A stretch of DNA of 64,000 bases from assembly GCA_017592775.1 (NCBI GenBank), contig JAGFNJ010000018.1, forward strand, positions 21,738 through 85,737. The letters run 5' to 3'. Shown here one piece after another: positions 55,971 to 63,874 of this stretch (position 1 is its first letter; each line of letters opens with the position of its first letter). The notes beneath the pieces are model-generated. The model had not been told where the DNA came from and ran no database searches. It saw only the letters and a program-made list of their open reading frames with translations. The translations under genes and the position numbers were made by a program. The DNA is from Candidatus Accumulibacter conexus. Its GTDB lineage: Bacteria; Pseudomonadota; Gammaproteobacteria; Burkholderiales; Rhodocyclaceae.

Positions 55971-57482
55971 GTGAAGATATCCTGCAAACCAAGCATGTGG
56001 CTGGCTGTGACAGCCGTTGTCATGGGAGTCGTCACGACGGCTTCGGCCCAGACCTTCAAGATGACGACTCCTGTCGCCCCCGGCGTCGCCGTGCCCGACC
56101 GGATCGAAAGTTCCATTGGCACACTCGACCTCAGCTACGGCTACCCTTCGGCCGGCACCGTTGCGAAGATCTACGACAACCTCGATCGCTCGCGCGCCCT
56201 GCAGGCCTATCTCATGGCCATCCCGATCGTGAACCAGGCCGGCATGCGCGACTCGCTGCGCAAGTTCGGGCCGGACAATCAGACCGATGTCATCTGGGAG
56301 GACCTCGTCGATCCCCGCACCGTCGAACTCACCGCCAACGACAACACGATCTACAACTTCATATGGATCGACAGCAGGAAAGGCCCGCTCGTCCTCGAGG
56401 TTCCGCCAGCAGTGTTGGGTGGCATCAATGACTTCTGGTATCGCTGGGTCGGCGATGTCGGCATCACCGGCGAAGACCGCGGCAAAGGCGGCAAGTATCT
56501 CGTGCTGCCTCCCGCTTGGCAGGGCGAGGTGCCGCCCGGTTACATCGTCCTGCGTCCGAGCACGTATGGCAACTGGTTCTTCTTCCGCGCCTTTCTCGTC
56601 GATGGCTCGACCAGACCCGGCGTCGAATCGGTGAAGAAACACCTCAGGATCCATCAGCTCTCCGACGCCGCCAATCCGCCTGCGATGAAGTTCGTCAATG
56701 CCTCGGGCGTGCCAGCCAACTTCGTCGCCCCGGGTGACTACTCGTTCTGGACCCTGCTGAACCAGGTGATTCAGGAGGAACCGCCGGGGGGCTCCGACCC
56801 CACGACGCTTGGACTGTTCGCTTCGATCGGCATCGTCAAGGGCCAGCCCTTCGCCCCCGACGAGCGGATGAAGAAGATCCTCACCGACGCCGCGAATATC
56901 GGCGCCGTCACCGCCCGCACCATCGCCTTCAAAGTCCGCTCACCGGAAGCCTATTTCTACCCGAACAGCCCGTGGCGCCTGCCGTTCTTCGGCGGTTACA
57001 AGTTCGAGAGCGCTCCCGGCGTCACCAACATGGACGGCTACATCTTCTACTATTACTTCGCCACCGGCATCACGCCCGCGATGGAGATGAAGATGGTCGG
57101 CCAAGGCTCGCAGTATCCGTGGTCCGTGCAAGACTCGAACGGCAACCCCTTCGACGGCGCAAAGACGTACAGGCTGCGCCTGCCGCCCGACGTCCCCGTA
57201 AAGGACTTCTGGTCGGTGATCGTCTACGACAACCAGACGCGCTCGATGCTGCAGACCGACCAGAAGGCACCCAGCGTGAGCAGCCAGGACAAGGGCTTCA
57301 AGACCAATGCCGACGGCTCGGTAGACGTCTGGTTCGGCCCCAAGGCCCCGCCCGGCATGGAGAGGAACTGGGTGCAGACGATTCCAGGCAAGGGCTGGTT
57401 CATGATCCTGCGCCTCTACGGCCCGTTGGAGCCTTGGTTCAACAAGACCTGGCGGCCGGGAGCGATCGAACTCCAGTCGTGA
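55971..57482 (+). CDS. Secreted DUF1254/DUF1214 domain protein
   Basis: A 503-residue exported protein. MKISCKPSMWLAVTAVVMGVVTTASA is a signal peptide. The DUF1254 part (TVAKIYDNLDRSRALQAYLMAIPIVN, DPRTVELTANDNTIYNF) and the C-terminal DUF1214 part (YRLRLPPDVPVKDFWSVIVYDNQTRSMLQTDQ, WFMILRLYGPLEPWFNKTWRPGAIE) are both complete. The family function is unknown. The GTG at 55971 was chosen for AGGAGAAGAGGAA just before it and for the signal peptide. Confidence 0.9.
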   Translation: MKISCKPSMWLAVTAVVMGVVTTASAQTFKMTTPVAPGVAVPDRIESSIGTLDLSYGYPSAGTVAKIYDNLDRSRALQAYLMAIPIVNQAGMRDSLRKFGPDNQTDVIWEDLVDPRTVELTANDNTIYNFIWIDSRKGPLVLEVPPAVLGGINDFWYRWVGDVGITGEDRGKGGKYLVLPPAWQGEVPPGYIVLRPSTYGNWFFFRAFLVDGSTRPGVESVKKHLRIHQLSDAANPPAMKFVNASGVPANFVAPGDYSFWTLLNQVIQEEPPGGSDPTTLGLFASIGIVKGQPFAPDERMKKILTDAANIGAVTARTIAFKVRSPEAYFYPNSPWRLPFFGGYKFESAPGVTNMDGYIFYYYFATGITPAMEMKMVGQGSQYPWSVQDSNGNPFDGAKTYRLRLPPDVPVKDFWSVIVYDNQTRSMLQTDQKAPSVSSQDKGFKTNADGSVDVWFGPKAPPGMERNWVQTIPGKGWFMILRLYGPLEPWFNKTWRPGAIELQS

Positions 57483-57535
57483 TTCATCGGTACTCCTCGT
57501 TTCTCGTGGGGAGCTAACCCGGATGAACGGAAGGG

Positions 57536-57685
57536 CAAGGCCTGTGCGGCACGCTCCGGGCGCCCGGAAGTCGGCCAGCCTGTGACCTTTGAGCTCGAGA
57601 TGACCTCGGATGGCAGAAAGCGCGCCAGGCAGGTAGCAGTCATCCGGTCGAGGCGCCCGGCGACCCGGCTGCGCAACGACAATCC
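57536..57685 (+). repeat. Truncated upstream copy of the cold-shock gene segment
   Basis: This 150-bp stretch matches 57794-57943 at a constant offset of 258 bp, with scattered substitutions. It encodes the second half of a cold-shock domain and linker (ARSGRPEVGQPVTFELEM..., RKRARQVAVIRS) without a proper start. It is a decayed partial duplication. Confidence 0.75.
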
Positions 57686-57698
57686 AGAGCCAGACACC

Positions 57699-58328
57699 AT
57701 GCGAATCGAAGGCACCATCAAGACCTGGAACGATGATCGAGGCTTCGGCTTCATCGAGCCGCGGCACGGCGGGCAGGAGGTCTTCGTGCATATCAAGGCC
57801 TGTGCGGCACGCTCCGGGCGACCCGAAGTCGGCCAGCGTGTGACCTTTGAGGTCGAGATGGGTGCGGATGGAAAGAAGCGCGCCAGACGGGTCGAAGTCA
57901 TCCGGTCGACGCGCCCGGCGACCCGGCAGCGCAACGACAATCCGGCGCGCTGGGGCACCGCCAGTTATTTCGCCATTCCGGCATTCCTGATCGTCTTTGC
58001 CGTGACCGCCTTGGTGTGGCGGGTTCCGGGCTGGGTGGCCGGCGCCTATTGCGTTGCCAGTGTGGTGTGCTTCGTCGTCTACGCCATCGACAAGTCCGCC
58101 GCGGCTGCCGAACGCCGGCGTGTCAGCGAAGCCACGCTGCTGGTCTTGGGACTGGTCGGCGGGTGGCCTGGTGCGATCGTCGCGCAACAGGTCTTGCGCC
58201 ACAAATCGAACAAGGCGTCTTTCCGCGCCAGCTTCTGGCTGACGGTGATCATCAACGCCCTCGTGTTCGTCGCCCTCAGCTCGCCCTTGCAAGCAATGCT
58301 GCTGGCGCCGATCGCAGGTGCTCGGTAG
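57699..58328 (+). CDS. Cold-shock domain protein with DUF1294 membrane domain
   Basis: A 209-residue protein. The N-terminal cold-shock domain (MRIEGTIKTWNDDRGFGFIEPRHGGQEVFVHI) has RNP1 (GFGFI) and RNP2 (VFVHI) nucleic-acid-binding motifs. The C-terminal DUF1294 domain has about three helices and YAIDKSAAAAERRRVSEATLLVLGLVGGWPGA. CSD-DUF1294 fusions are common in proteobacteria and may tether RNA binding to the membrane. The ATG at 57699 begins the domain; the open frame before it is the duplicated fragment. Confidence 0.88.
   Translation: MRIEGTIKTWNDDRGFGFIEPRHGGQEVFVHIKACAARSGRPEVGQRVTFEVEMGADGKKRARRVEVIRSTRPATRQRNDNPARWGTASYFAIPAFLIVFAVTALVWRVPGWVAGAYCVASVVCFVVYAIDKSAAAAERRRVSEATLLVLGLVGGWPGAIVAQQVLRHKSNKASFRASFWLTVIINALVFVALSSPLQAMLLAPIAGAR
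57794..57943 (+). repeat. Second copy of the 150-bp repeat, inside the cold-shock gene
   Basis: Intact counterpart of 57536-57685, covering the end of the cold-shock domain and the linker. Confidence 0.75.
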
Positions 58329-58343
58329 GCACCGCTGCCCATC

Positions 58344-58718
58344 ATGGCGCCAGGAATTGCCGAATCGGACTGGCAACTGTTTCGCAAGCTGCATGCCGTT
58401 GCCCTCGAACGCTTCTGCGCCCGGCTGCTGAACGAGATCGAGACCGCCAGCGCCGACCCGGAAACGGGCTCCCACCAACGTTACCTGGAAATCTGCAGGA
58501 TCATCGAGCGGGGAAACCACGTGCTGTCCGTCACCTTCAGCGATCTTCGCCGTTCCACGGCGTTGCTGCGGATCGTCTCCGTCCACGAGCTTGGTCTGCT
58601 GACCGAAGACGAGTTGAGCGGCTTCAGCCAGGAGGTCGTGCAGGTTGTCAACTCGCTGCCTGGCCCTCGCCAGGGCCAGCATGCGGGTCGGCCAGGAAAC
58701 GGGAAACGTCGCCCTTGA
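58344..58718 (+). CDS. Conserved hypothetical protein
   Basis: A 124-residue soluble, mostly helical protein (SDWQLFRKLHAVALERFCARLLNEIE..., SHQRYLEICRIIERGNHVL, DLRRSTALLRIVSVHELGLLTEDEL). It resembles small proteins of unknown function found in many proteobacteria. There is no signal peptide. The C-terminal 20 residues are Gly/Pro/Arg-rich and may be read-through. It begins 15 bp after the CSD-DUF1294 gene. Confidence 0.6.
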   Translation: MAPGIAESDWQLFRKLHAVALERFCARLLNEIETASADPETGSHQRYLEICRIIERGNHVLSVTFSDLRRSTALLRIVSVHELGLLTEDELSGFSQEVVQVVNSLPGPRQGQHAGRPGNGKRRP

Positions 58719-58946
58719 TCCTTGCCTGCCCTGGCATGAGGACGACGTGCGGCGAGGTGTGAAGATGAAGATCGAAGCGGGGTCAGCGTTGGTCACATGG
58801 CCCATTTCACTCGGTTCCCGCCGCCAAGCCTGGAGTTTGCTGTCCAACCAGACCAGGTTCGCGCAGTCAGGAGGCTTCGAGAGAAACGGCCGCCACGAAC
58901 GCAGAGATGAGATTTGCAGGGCAGGCCAGATCAGGAGGCTGACACG

Positions 58947-58979
58947 AAAAACCCCGCAAGACATGGCGTTCAGTGGGGT
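58947..58979 (-). terminator. tRNA-style intrinsic terminator (minus strand)
   Basis: On the minus strand, ACCCC...GGGGT form a stem around a 20-nt loop, followed by TTTTTCG. Located 38 bp beyond the tRNA-Ser 3'-end match in the same orientation, as expected for the original tRNA transcript end. Confidence 0.5.
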
Positions 58980-59016
58980 CGTCGTTCTTCCTGCAGGGAG
59001 TTTGCGGCCGGTGTCC

Positions 59017-59030
59017 TGGCGGAGAGGGAG
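59017..59030 (-). other. Candidate attachment site: 3' end of a tRNA-Ser gene
   Basis: TGGCGGAGAGGGAG is the complement of CTCCCTCTCCGCCA, a usual tRNA-Ser acceptor and T-stem end with encoded CCA. The rest of a tRNA is absent on the right, so this is the short copy left at one end when an element integrates into the tRNA 3' end. The intact tRNA should lie at the far end of the element, outside the window. Confidence 0.5.
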
Positions 59031-59190
59031 TCTTCCGAATTACCCGTACCACATTGCCCCACCAAGCGTAACAAGCCGCTGATTTCACAGGCTTTGCCGC
59101 CATATCATTGTCCGTCATCGTCCTACAGAGTATTGCAGAATCTCGTTGTTACGTGTAGGATGCATGTAGGACGTGACGGGAGTTGACGAG

Positions 59191-60429
59191 ATGGGACAGC
59201 TTCACCGGCTGACTGCTCTGGCTGTTACCAAGGCCAAAGGCGAGGCCATGCTTTGCGACGGCGGCGGCTTGTGGCTGCAGTGCCGCGCGGCCGGCGGCAA
59301 GTTCTGGATCTTTCGCTACACACTCAACGGGCGGCATCGTTGGATGGGTCTTGGCGCGACGCACTCGACGACGCTGGCAGATGCCCGAGACGCTGCGGCC
59401 GAGGCAAGAAAGCTGCTGCGAGCGGGAGTAGACCCTCTCGATCACCGCCGAATGACCGATGGCCAGGAAGCCGCCGCCGTCGCCGCTGCCGTTGGCCGAT
59501 CATCGATGACCTTTGACGCTGCGTCGACTGCGTACATCGACGCGCATCGCCCGGCGTGGCGCAATGCCAAGCATGCGGCGCAGTGGGCCAGCACGCTACG
59601 GACCTACGCTTCTCCCGTCTTTGGTGACCTGCCCGTTGCGGCGGTCGACACCGCTCTGGTCATGCGGGCCTTGACGCCGATCTGGGGCACGAAGACCGAA
59701 ACGGCAAGCCGCCTGCGCGGCCGGATTGAGTCGGTCCTAAGTTGGACCATCACCATGAAGTACCGCGACGCGCCGAATCCCGCCGCATGGAGGGATCACC
59801 TGGAAAACCTGCTGCCATCGCCCGCGAAGACCAAGCGTGTCGAGCACATGGCAGCGATGCCCTACACCGACCTGCCGCAGTTCTACGCCGACCTGCGCGG
59901 CCGCGACGGCGCCGGAGCCTTGGCGCTGCGATTCCTGATCTTGACCGCCGCCCGATCGGGCGAAGTGCGGCTTGCGCGCTGGCCGGAGATCAATCTCGAT
60001 TCGGCAGTCTGGACGATCGCCGCTGCGCGCATGAAAGCTGGCGTCGAGCATCGCGTCCCGCTCTCAAGGCAGGCGCTCGAACTGCTGGCCGAGCTGCCCC
60101 GTGACGATCTGCTGTTCACCGGGACACGCGCCGGCAAGCCGCTGTCCGACATGACGCTCACCGCCATCCTGCGCCGGCAGAATCTCGATGTGACCGCGCA
60201 CGGATTCCGATCGAGCTTTCGGATATGGGCGGCAGAGCAGACGGCGTTTCCGCGCGAAATCGCCGAGGAGGCCCTCGCACACAAACTGCCTGACCGCGTG
60301 GAAGCCGCCTACCGGCGAACCGATTTTCTCGAACGGCGCCGGCTGCTGATGCAGACGTGGGCAGACTTCGTTTGCTCGCCGAAGCTGCCAGCATCCATCG
60401 TGCCGCTGAGGAGTAGCACCGCCGCCTGA
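59191..60429 (+). CDS. int: P4-type tyrosine integrase
   Basis: A 412-residue site-specific recombinase. The N-terminal arm-binding DUF4102-type domain (LTALAVTKAKGEAMLCDGGGLWLQ) is followed by a SAM-like core-binding domain and the catalytic domain. The latter has ARSGEVRLARW (first Arg), TAHGFRSSFRIWAAE (His/Arg) and AYRRTDFLERRR (nucleophile Tyr). Members integrate into tRNA genes, which fits the tRNA-Ser end 161 bp upstream. The ATG at 59191 follows GGGAG; a GTG at 59173 is possible. Confidence 0.93.
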   Translation: MGQLHRLTALAVTKAKGEAMLCDGGGLWLQCRAAGGKFWIFRYTLNGRHRWMGLGATHSTTLADARDAAAEARKLLRAGVDPLDHRRMTDGQEAAAVAAAVGRSSMTFDAASTAYIDAHRPAWRNAKHAAQWASTLRTYASPVFGDLPVAAVDTALVMRALTPIWGTKTETASRLRGRIESVLSWTITMKYRDAPNPAAWRDHLENLLPSPAKTKRVEHMAAMPYTDLPQFYADLRGRDGAGALALRFLILTAARSGEVRLARWPEINLDSAVWTIAAARMKAGVEHRVPLSRQALELLAELPRDDLLFTGTRAGKPLSDMTLTAILRRQNLDVTAHGFRSSFRIWAAEQTAFPREIAEEALAHKLPDRVEAAYRRTDFLERRRLLMQTWADFVCSPKLPASIVPLRSSTAA

Positions 60430-60446
60430 ACGGTCTTCAGGCAAGC

Positions 60447-60478
60447 GGGCCGGCCGACGCTCCACCGTCGACCGGCCC
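60447..60478 (+). terminator. Hairpin after the integrase gene
   Basis: GGGCCGGCCGACG (60447-60459) pairs with CGTCGACCGGCCC (60466-60478) with one mismatch and a 6-nt loop. It begins 18 bp past the stop. No T-run. Confidence 0.45.
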
Positions 60479-60506
60479 TGACCATCACGTGAAAGGAACT
60501 CACATC

Positions 60507-60761
60507 ATGGCTGACACGAACTCTACAGCACCCGGACCCACCGGCGACGACATCCGACGCGCCACCGCCAAAATCAATAGCGCCGTCGTCACCATCAAGG
60601 CGCTGCACGACCTGATGGTACAGGCAGATGACGCGCTCGAGGTGCAAACCTGCATCGCCGCGGCGATGGCGATGTCGCGCGATACCTGCCGGGAACTTGA
60701 CGATGCACTGGTCGACCTCGGCGACATGCGAAACGGCTTTTTTGACCCTCAACAGGCCTGA
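60507..60761 (+). CDS. Small island protein, paralogue A
   Basis: An 84-residue soluble helical protein that I do not recognise. Motifs GDDIRRATAKI, ALHDLM, AMSRDTCRELDDALVDLGDMRNGFFD recur in the next gene, so the two are tandem paralogues. GAAAGGA precedes the ATG. The conserved NGFFD end and alternating hydrophobic pattern suggest a helical bundle. The context is a mobile element. Confidence 0.6.
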   Translation: MADTNSTAPGPTGDDIRRATAKINSAVVTIKALHDLMVQADDALEVQTCIAAAMAMSRDTCRELDDALVDLGDMRNGFFDPQQA

Positions 60762-60775
60762 GAAGGAGTATCGCA

Positions 60776-61039
60776 ATGGCTGAGAATTATCCTATCACGG
60801 GCGACGACATCACCCGCGCAGCTTGTCAGATCACCGCGGCCGCAATCACCGTCCGGTCGTTGCACGATCTGATTCGCGGATCCTGCCCCGACGACGCCGG
60901 GCGGCTGCTCAACTTGACGGAAGCGGTCGCGCGCGACATCGGCCGGCAGCTTGACTACGTGCTGGCCGCGCTCGGGCGCGTGCCAAACGGCTTTTTTGAC
61001 CAACCAGTCGACTGGAGCATTCAACATGACGACGTTTAG
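60776..61039 (+). CDS. Small island protein, paralogue B
   Basis: An 87-residue protein related to the preceding one: GDDITRAACQI, SLHDLI, AVARDIGRQLDYVLAALGRVPNGFFD. It starts 14 bp after paralogue A with a GAAGGAG site, and its last codons overlap the next gene. The function is unknown. Confidence 0.6.
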   Translation: MAENYPITGDDITRAACQITAAAITVRSLHDLIRGSCPDDAGRLLNLTEAVARDIGRQLDYVLAALGRVPNGFFDQPVDWSIQHDDV

Positions 61040-61193
61040 GGTTTTTGCGAATGCCTGCGACTTCGGCCTGATCGACGCCGATAACGCGCAGGAGGCACGC
61101 GACCTGGCCGCGCAAATGGCCGGATACGACAGCGAGGCCGACCTTGTGGAACGTCTGGGCGAGCCGTCCGAAATCATCGCCGAAGAAGCGTAA
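61026..61193 (+). CDS. Very small island protein
   Basis: A 55-residue acidic protein (TTFRVFANACDFGLIDADNAQEARDLAAQMAGY...). It overlaps paralogue B by 14 bp, so is probably translated from the same message. Not recognised. Confidence 0.5.
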   Translation: MTTFRVFANACDFGLIDADNAQEARDLAAQMAGYDSEADLVERLGEPSEIIAEEA

Positions 61194-61291
61194 CCGCGTT
61201 CTGCCGCGCCTAGATCGGCCAATCGAAAACCGGGCACCTTCACCCGGCTGGCGCGGCACCCCTTCTGAAGGGCGCAGCGAAGGAGCGCGCA

Positions 61292-61981
61292 ATGTCCGAC
61301 CCTGACAAAGAAACCCCGACAGTCAGATCCCGCGAGCGTGCAGCGATGCACCTCACCGACGCATCGGCGATGCTCAACAGGCACCTGCCAGAATGGCCGC
61401 CGACGTTCAAACCGCGCGACCTGGCCGCTCTGCTGGCCGGCGGCTGGCGAGAGAAAGCCGCCTGCGCACAATGGAGGCGCCGCATCGACGACGCTATGCG
61501 CCGCGGCTTGCTGGCCGACGCGCTGCCTGCCGCGGCACCTGCGAAGCCGGCCGCCGGCGATGACTGGCTGCAGACGACGATCGCCCGGGCGAAGCAAGCC
61601 GCCGACATCGCCGGCCGCGCGGAAATATCGAGGGCCGCCGCTGCTCGTTGGCTGCACGCGCTGGGCGAGGATCTGAGCCCCGCCGTCTTGGCCTGGCTTG
61701 GCGACGAGCGGCTGGCGCCGACGCAGACCCCGAAGGCTGTGGACGATTGGAAGTTGCTTGCACGGGAGATCGGCCAAAAATGGATGGCGCAGCGTGAGCG
61801 GGAAACAGGAAAGCGACCGACAGTCGGTGAGATTGCGAAAGCGGTCGAAGGCGAATGCATGCGCCAGAGGATCCAGTCAAACCGCGGGGATAAACTGCTT
61901 GCGGACTACATCGCCCGCGCAGCGCTGACCGGCATAACCGGCCGGAAGCGAGGCGACAACCTCAAGCGGCGCCGGGAGTGA
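61292..61981 (+). CDS. Hypothetical island protein
   Basis: A 229-residue protein. The N-terminal half is Ala/Arg-rich and helical (DLAALLAGGWREKAACAQWRRRIDDAMRRG). The C-terminal half has KRPTVGEIAKAVEGECMRQRIQSNRGDKLLADYI, which could form a helix-turn-helix-like bundle. GAAGGAG precedes the ATG. It may be a regulator or replication accessory of the element; not established. Confidence 0.55.
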   Translation: MSDPDKETPTVRSRERAAMHLTDASAMLNRHLPEWPPTFKPRDLAALLAGGWREKAACAQWRRRIDDAMRRGLLADALPAAAPAKPAAGDDWLQTTIARAKQAADIAGRAEISRAAAARWLHALGEDLSPAVLAWLGDERLAPTQTPKAVDDWKLLAREIGQKWMAQRERETGKRPTVGEIAKAVEGECMRQRIQSNRGDKLLADYIARAALTGITGRKRGDNLKRRRE

Positions 61982-62134
61982 CGACAAGCCGAAGATCGGA
62001 TTTTCCGATCTTGCACCGGCTTTCCTATCTCTGAAACCAGCCTGCATCAAGGCTTTCAGGCATGCGGCCGGAAACTTGCGGTCTACAGTTTCCTTTCCCG
62101 TAATGGAGGGTATTGTCATTTCACACAATGCCCA

Positions 62135-62344
62135 ATGAAAGCTCACAAGATCAGAAACCTTGGCGACCTGCCGGACGTGGCATCAATCCGCGCGCAGGAG
62201 GTTAGCCTGCTCACTTCCTACGCTGTTTCATCGGTCTGGCGCCGCGCCAAGGATGACCCAACATTCCCACAACCCCGCAAGCTCGGCGCGCGGCTGACCG
62301 TCTGGAACCTGGGTGAAGTGCGCCGATGGATGGCGACGAGGTGA
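62135..62344 (+). CDS. AlpA-like helix-turn-helix regulator
   Basis: A 69-residue DNA-binding protein. VSLLTSYAVSSVWRRAKDDPTFPQPRKLGARLTVWNLGEVRRWM is the AlpA/excisionase-type winged helix found in P4-like prophages, where it activates int or excision. The stop overlaps a downstream GTG (GTGA), which suggests coupling with the next small gene. Confidence 0.8.
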   Translation: MKAHKIRNLGDLPDVASIRAQEVSLLTSYAVSSVWRRAKDDPTFPQPRKLGARLTVWNLGEVRRWMATR

Positions 62345-62580
62345 CGGCCGCCGTTCAAACCAGCAATGCCCGCGACATCGACCGCCGGCCGGCATGGCCT
62401 GCCGACACTTCGCCCCGCTCCCCTTTGGTGTTGGACTGCCCGCGGCGCGACGCTTGCGCGCCAATCGTTCGCCCTCTGCACGATGCCAGCAAAGCGGGTC
62501 CTCCCTGGGCCATTTGCTCGCGGGTAATGCGAACCTCGATCGCTCAGAAGTGGGTGACGGAATGGGATAGTGAACGGTGA
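62341..62580 (+). CDS. Small gene between alpA and the primase
   Basis: From GTG 62341, 79 residues with a Cys pair (CPRRDAC) and a later Cys (WAICSRV), perhaps a small zinc-binding protein. It overlaps alpA by GTGA at the 5' end and the primase GTG by GTGA at the 3' end. The two 4-base overlaps argue that it is real. Not recognised. Confidence 0.5.
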   Translation: MTAAVQTSNARDIDRRPAWPADTSPRSPLVLDCPRRDACAPIVRPLHDASKAGPPWAICSRVMRTSIAQKWVTEWDSER

Positions 62581-63874
62581 GCCGGGCCAATCACGATGAC
62601 GTCCTGCTGCAGATGCGCGCAGCCGGGCTGCAGATCGATGCGCCGCCGGGTGGTGCTGACGACCGTGCTGCTGACGACCGTGCTGCTGACGACCGTGCTG
62701 CTGACGACCGTGCTGCTGACGACCGTGCTGCTGACGACCGTGCTGCTGACGACCGTGCTGCTGACGACCGTGCTGCTGACGACCGTGCTGCTGACGACCG
62801 TGCTGCTGACGACCGTGCTGCTGACGACCGTGCTGCTGACGACCGTGCTGCTGACGACCGTGCTGCTGACGACCGTGCTGCTGACGACCGTGCTGCTGAC
62901 GACCGTGCTGCTGACGACCGTGCTGCTGACGACCGTGGTGCTGACGACCGTGGTGCTGACGACCGTGGTGCTGACGACCGTGGTGCTGACGACCGTGCTG
63001 CTGACGACCGTGGTGCTGACGACCGTGGTGCTGACGACCGAGCAAGAGCGGGCCTGCAAGTCGTGACGGCGCAGTACGAGCGCCGCCTGCAGCATCTCGG
63101 TTGGGCGGAGCTGGCCGCGGAAACCCCTATCCCGGCCATTCCATCGGCGCCGGATGCGCGCCAGGCTGCGGCCGATTCGCTCGCTACACGAGGGGGAGGG
63201 GCATCACGGCCGGCGTCGCAATCTATCATGGATATCGACTCGCTCGTCGAGCGCTTCGTCCCGATCGATGACGGTACGGGCAACTATGTTTTCGACATGT
63301 GGAAGCGGAGCGTCGTAAAGCGATCGCAGATGGTCGCGTTGATGCCGGCCGGCTTGCTGTTCGACGACCTGAAGCGGCACGATCGCTGGATCTCCCGCGG
63401 CGCGTGCCACATGGATCAAGTGGGATTCGACCCGGCCGGCACCGACGAGCAGATCAAGCTCAACACCTGGCGCGGATGGCCGCTCAAGCCATCGCCCGGC
63501 CGCTGTGAACGGCTGCTCGACCTCGTTGAATACCTGTGCTCTGGGGACGAGCACGGCGAGCGCGTAGCGCGTTGGCTGCTGCAATGGATGGCTTATCCGT
63601 TGCAGCACCCCGGCGGCAAGATGGCGAGCGCCGTCATCATGCACGGGCCGCAGGGCACCGGCAAAAGCACGCTGTTTCAGGCGTACTCGAAGATCTACGG
63701 CGACTATGCGAGCGTCCTGAATCAGCGCGGACTAGAGGACCGATTCAATGCGGATTGGATCGAGGGCAAGCTTTTCCTCTTGGCAGAGGAAGTGGTTCCA
63801 CGGGCAAATATGTGGCACCTCAAAGGTGAACTGAAGGAGTTGGTTACGGGCGAGTGGGTCCGCATCAACTCTAA
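62577..63874 (+). pseudogene. D5-type phage/plasmid primase-helicase, repeat-expanded and interrupted by an IS
   Basis: Replication protein of the element. The N-terminus SRANHDDVLLQMRAAGL is that of island primases. Residues 26-155 are then 26 pentapeptides (AADDR/GADDR) instead of the usual N-terminal domain. The superfamily 3 helicase part has Walker A GPQGTGKS (about residue 360), Walker B-like KLFLLAEEV, and WVRINSK, after which the sequence changes to foreign DNA and stops. The C-terminal third is missing in this window, so the gene is broken here. The GTG start overlaps the preceding small gene. Confidence 0.8.
62652..63041 (+). repeat. 26 copies of a 15-bp in-frame tandem repeat
   Basis: The unit is GCTGCTGACGACCGT (Ala-Ala-Asp-Asp-Arg). 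Unit 1 has GGT first; units 2-19 are identical; units 20-23, 25 and 26 again have GGT (Gly). One C-to-G change is the main variation. The last Arg codon is CGA. Five of the six reading frames are open across the array. Because 15 is a multiple of 3, copy-number change would alter length without frameshift. Confidence 0.97.

Larger units (their letters stand above)
58719..59190. other. Non-coding junction between chromosome and integrated element
   Basis: No gene is seen. It holds a minus-strand terminator (58947-58979) and a 14-bp match to a tRNA-Ser 3' end (59017-59030). From there to the integrase the GC content drops, with runs such as ATATCATTGTCC, as is usual for the integrase promoter and attachment region. 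Confidence 0.55.

Noticed and set aside
57582-57698. An upstream start that would fuse the duplicated fragment to the cold-shock gene
   Set aside because: The ATG at 57699 begins a complete cold-shock domain, and the preceding codons are a truncated copy of the same gene.
59017-59052. A complete tRNA gene at the island boundary
   Set aside because: Beyond the 14-bp 3'-end match there is no T-loop GTTCGAA, anticodon stem or D-arm.
62652-63041. A CRISPR array or non-coding satellite
   Set aside because: There are no spacers between units, the 15-bp unit is in frame with the primase, and the frame stays open across it.
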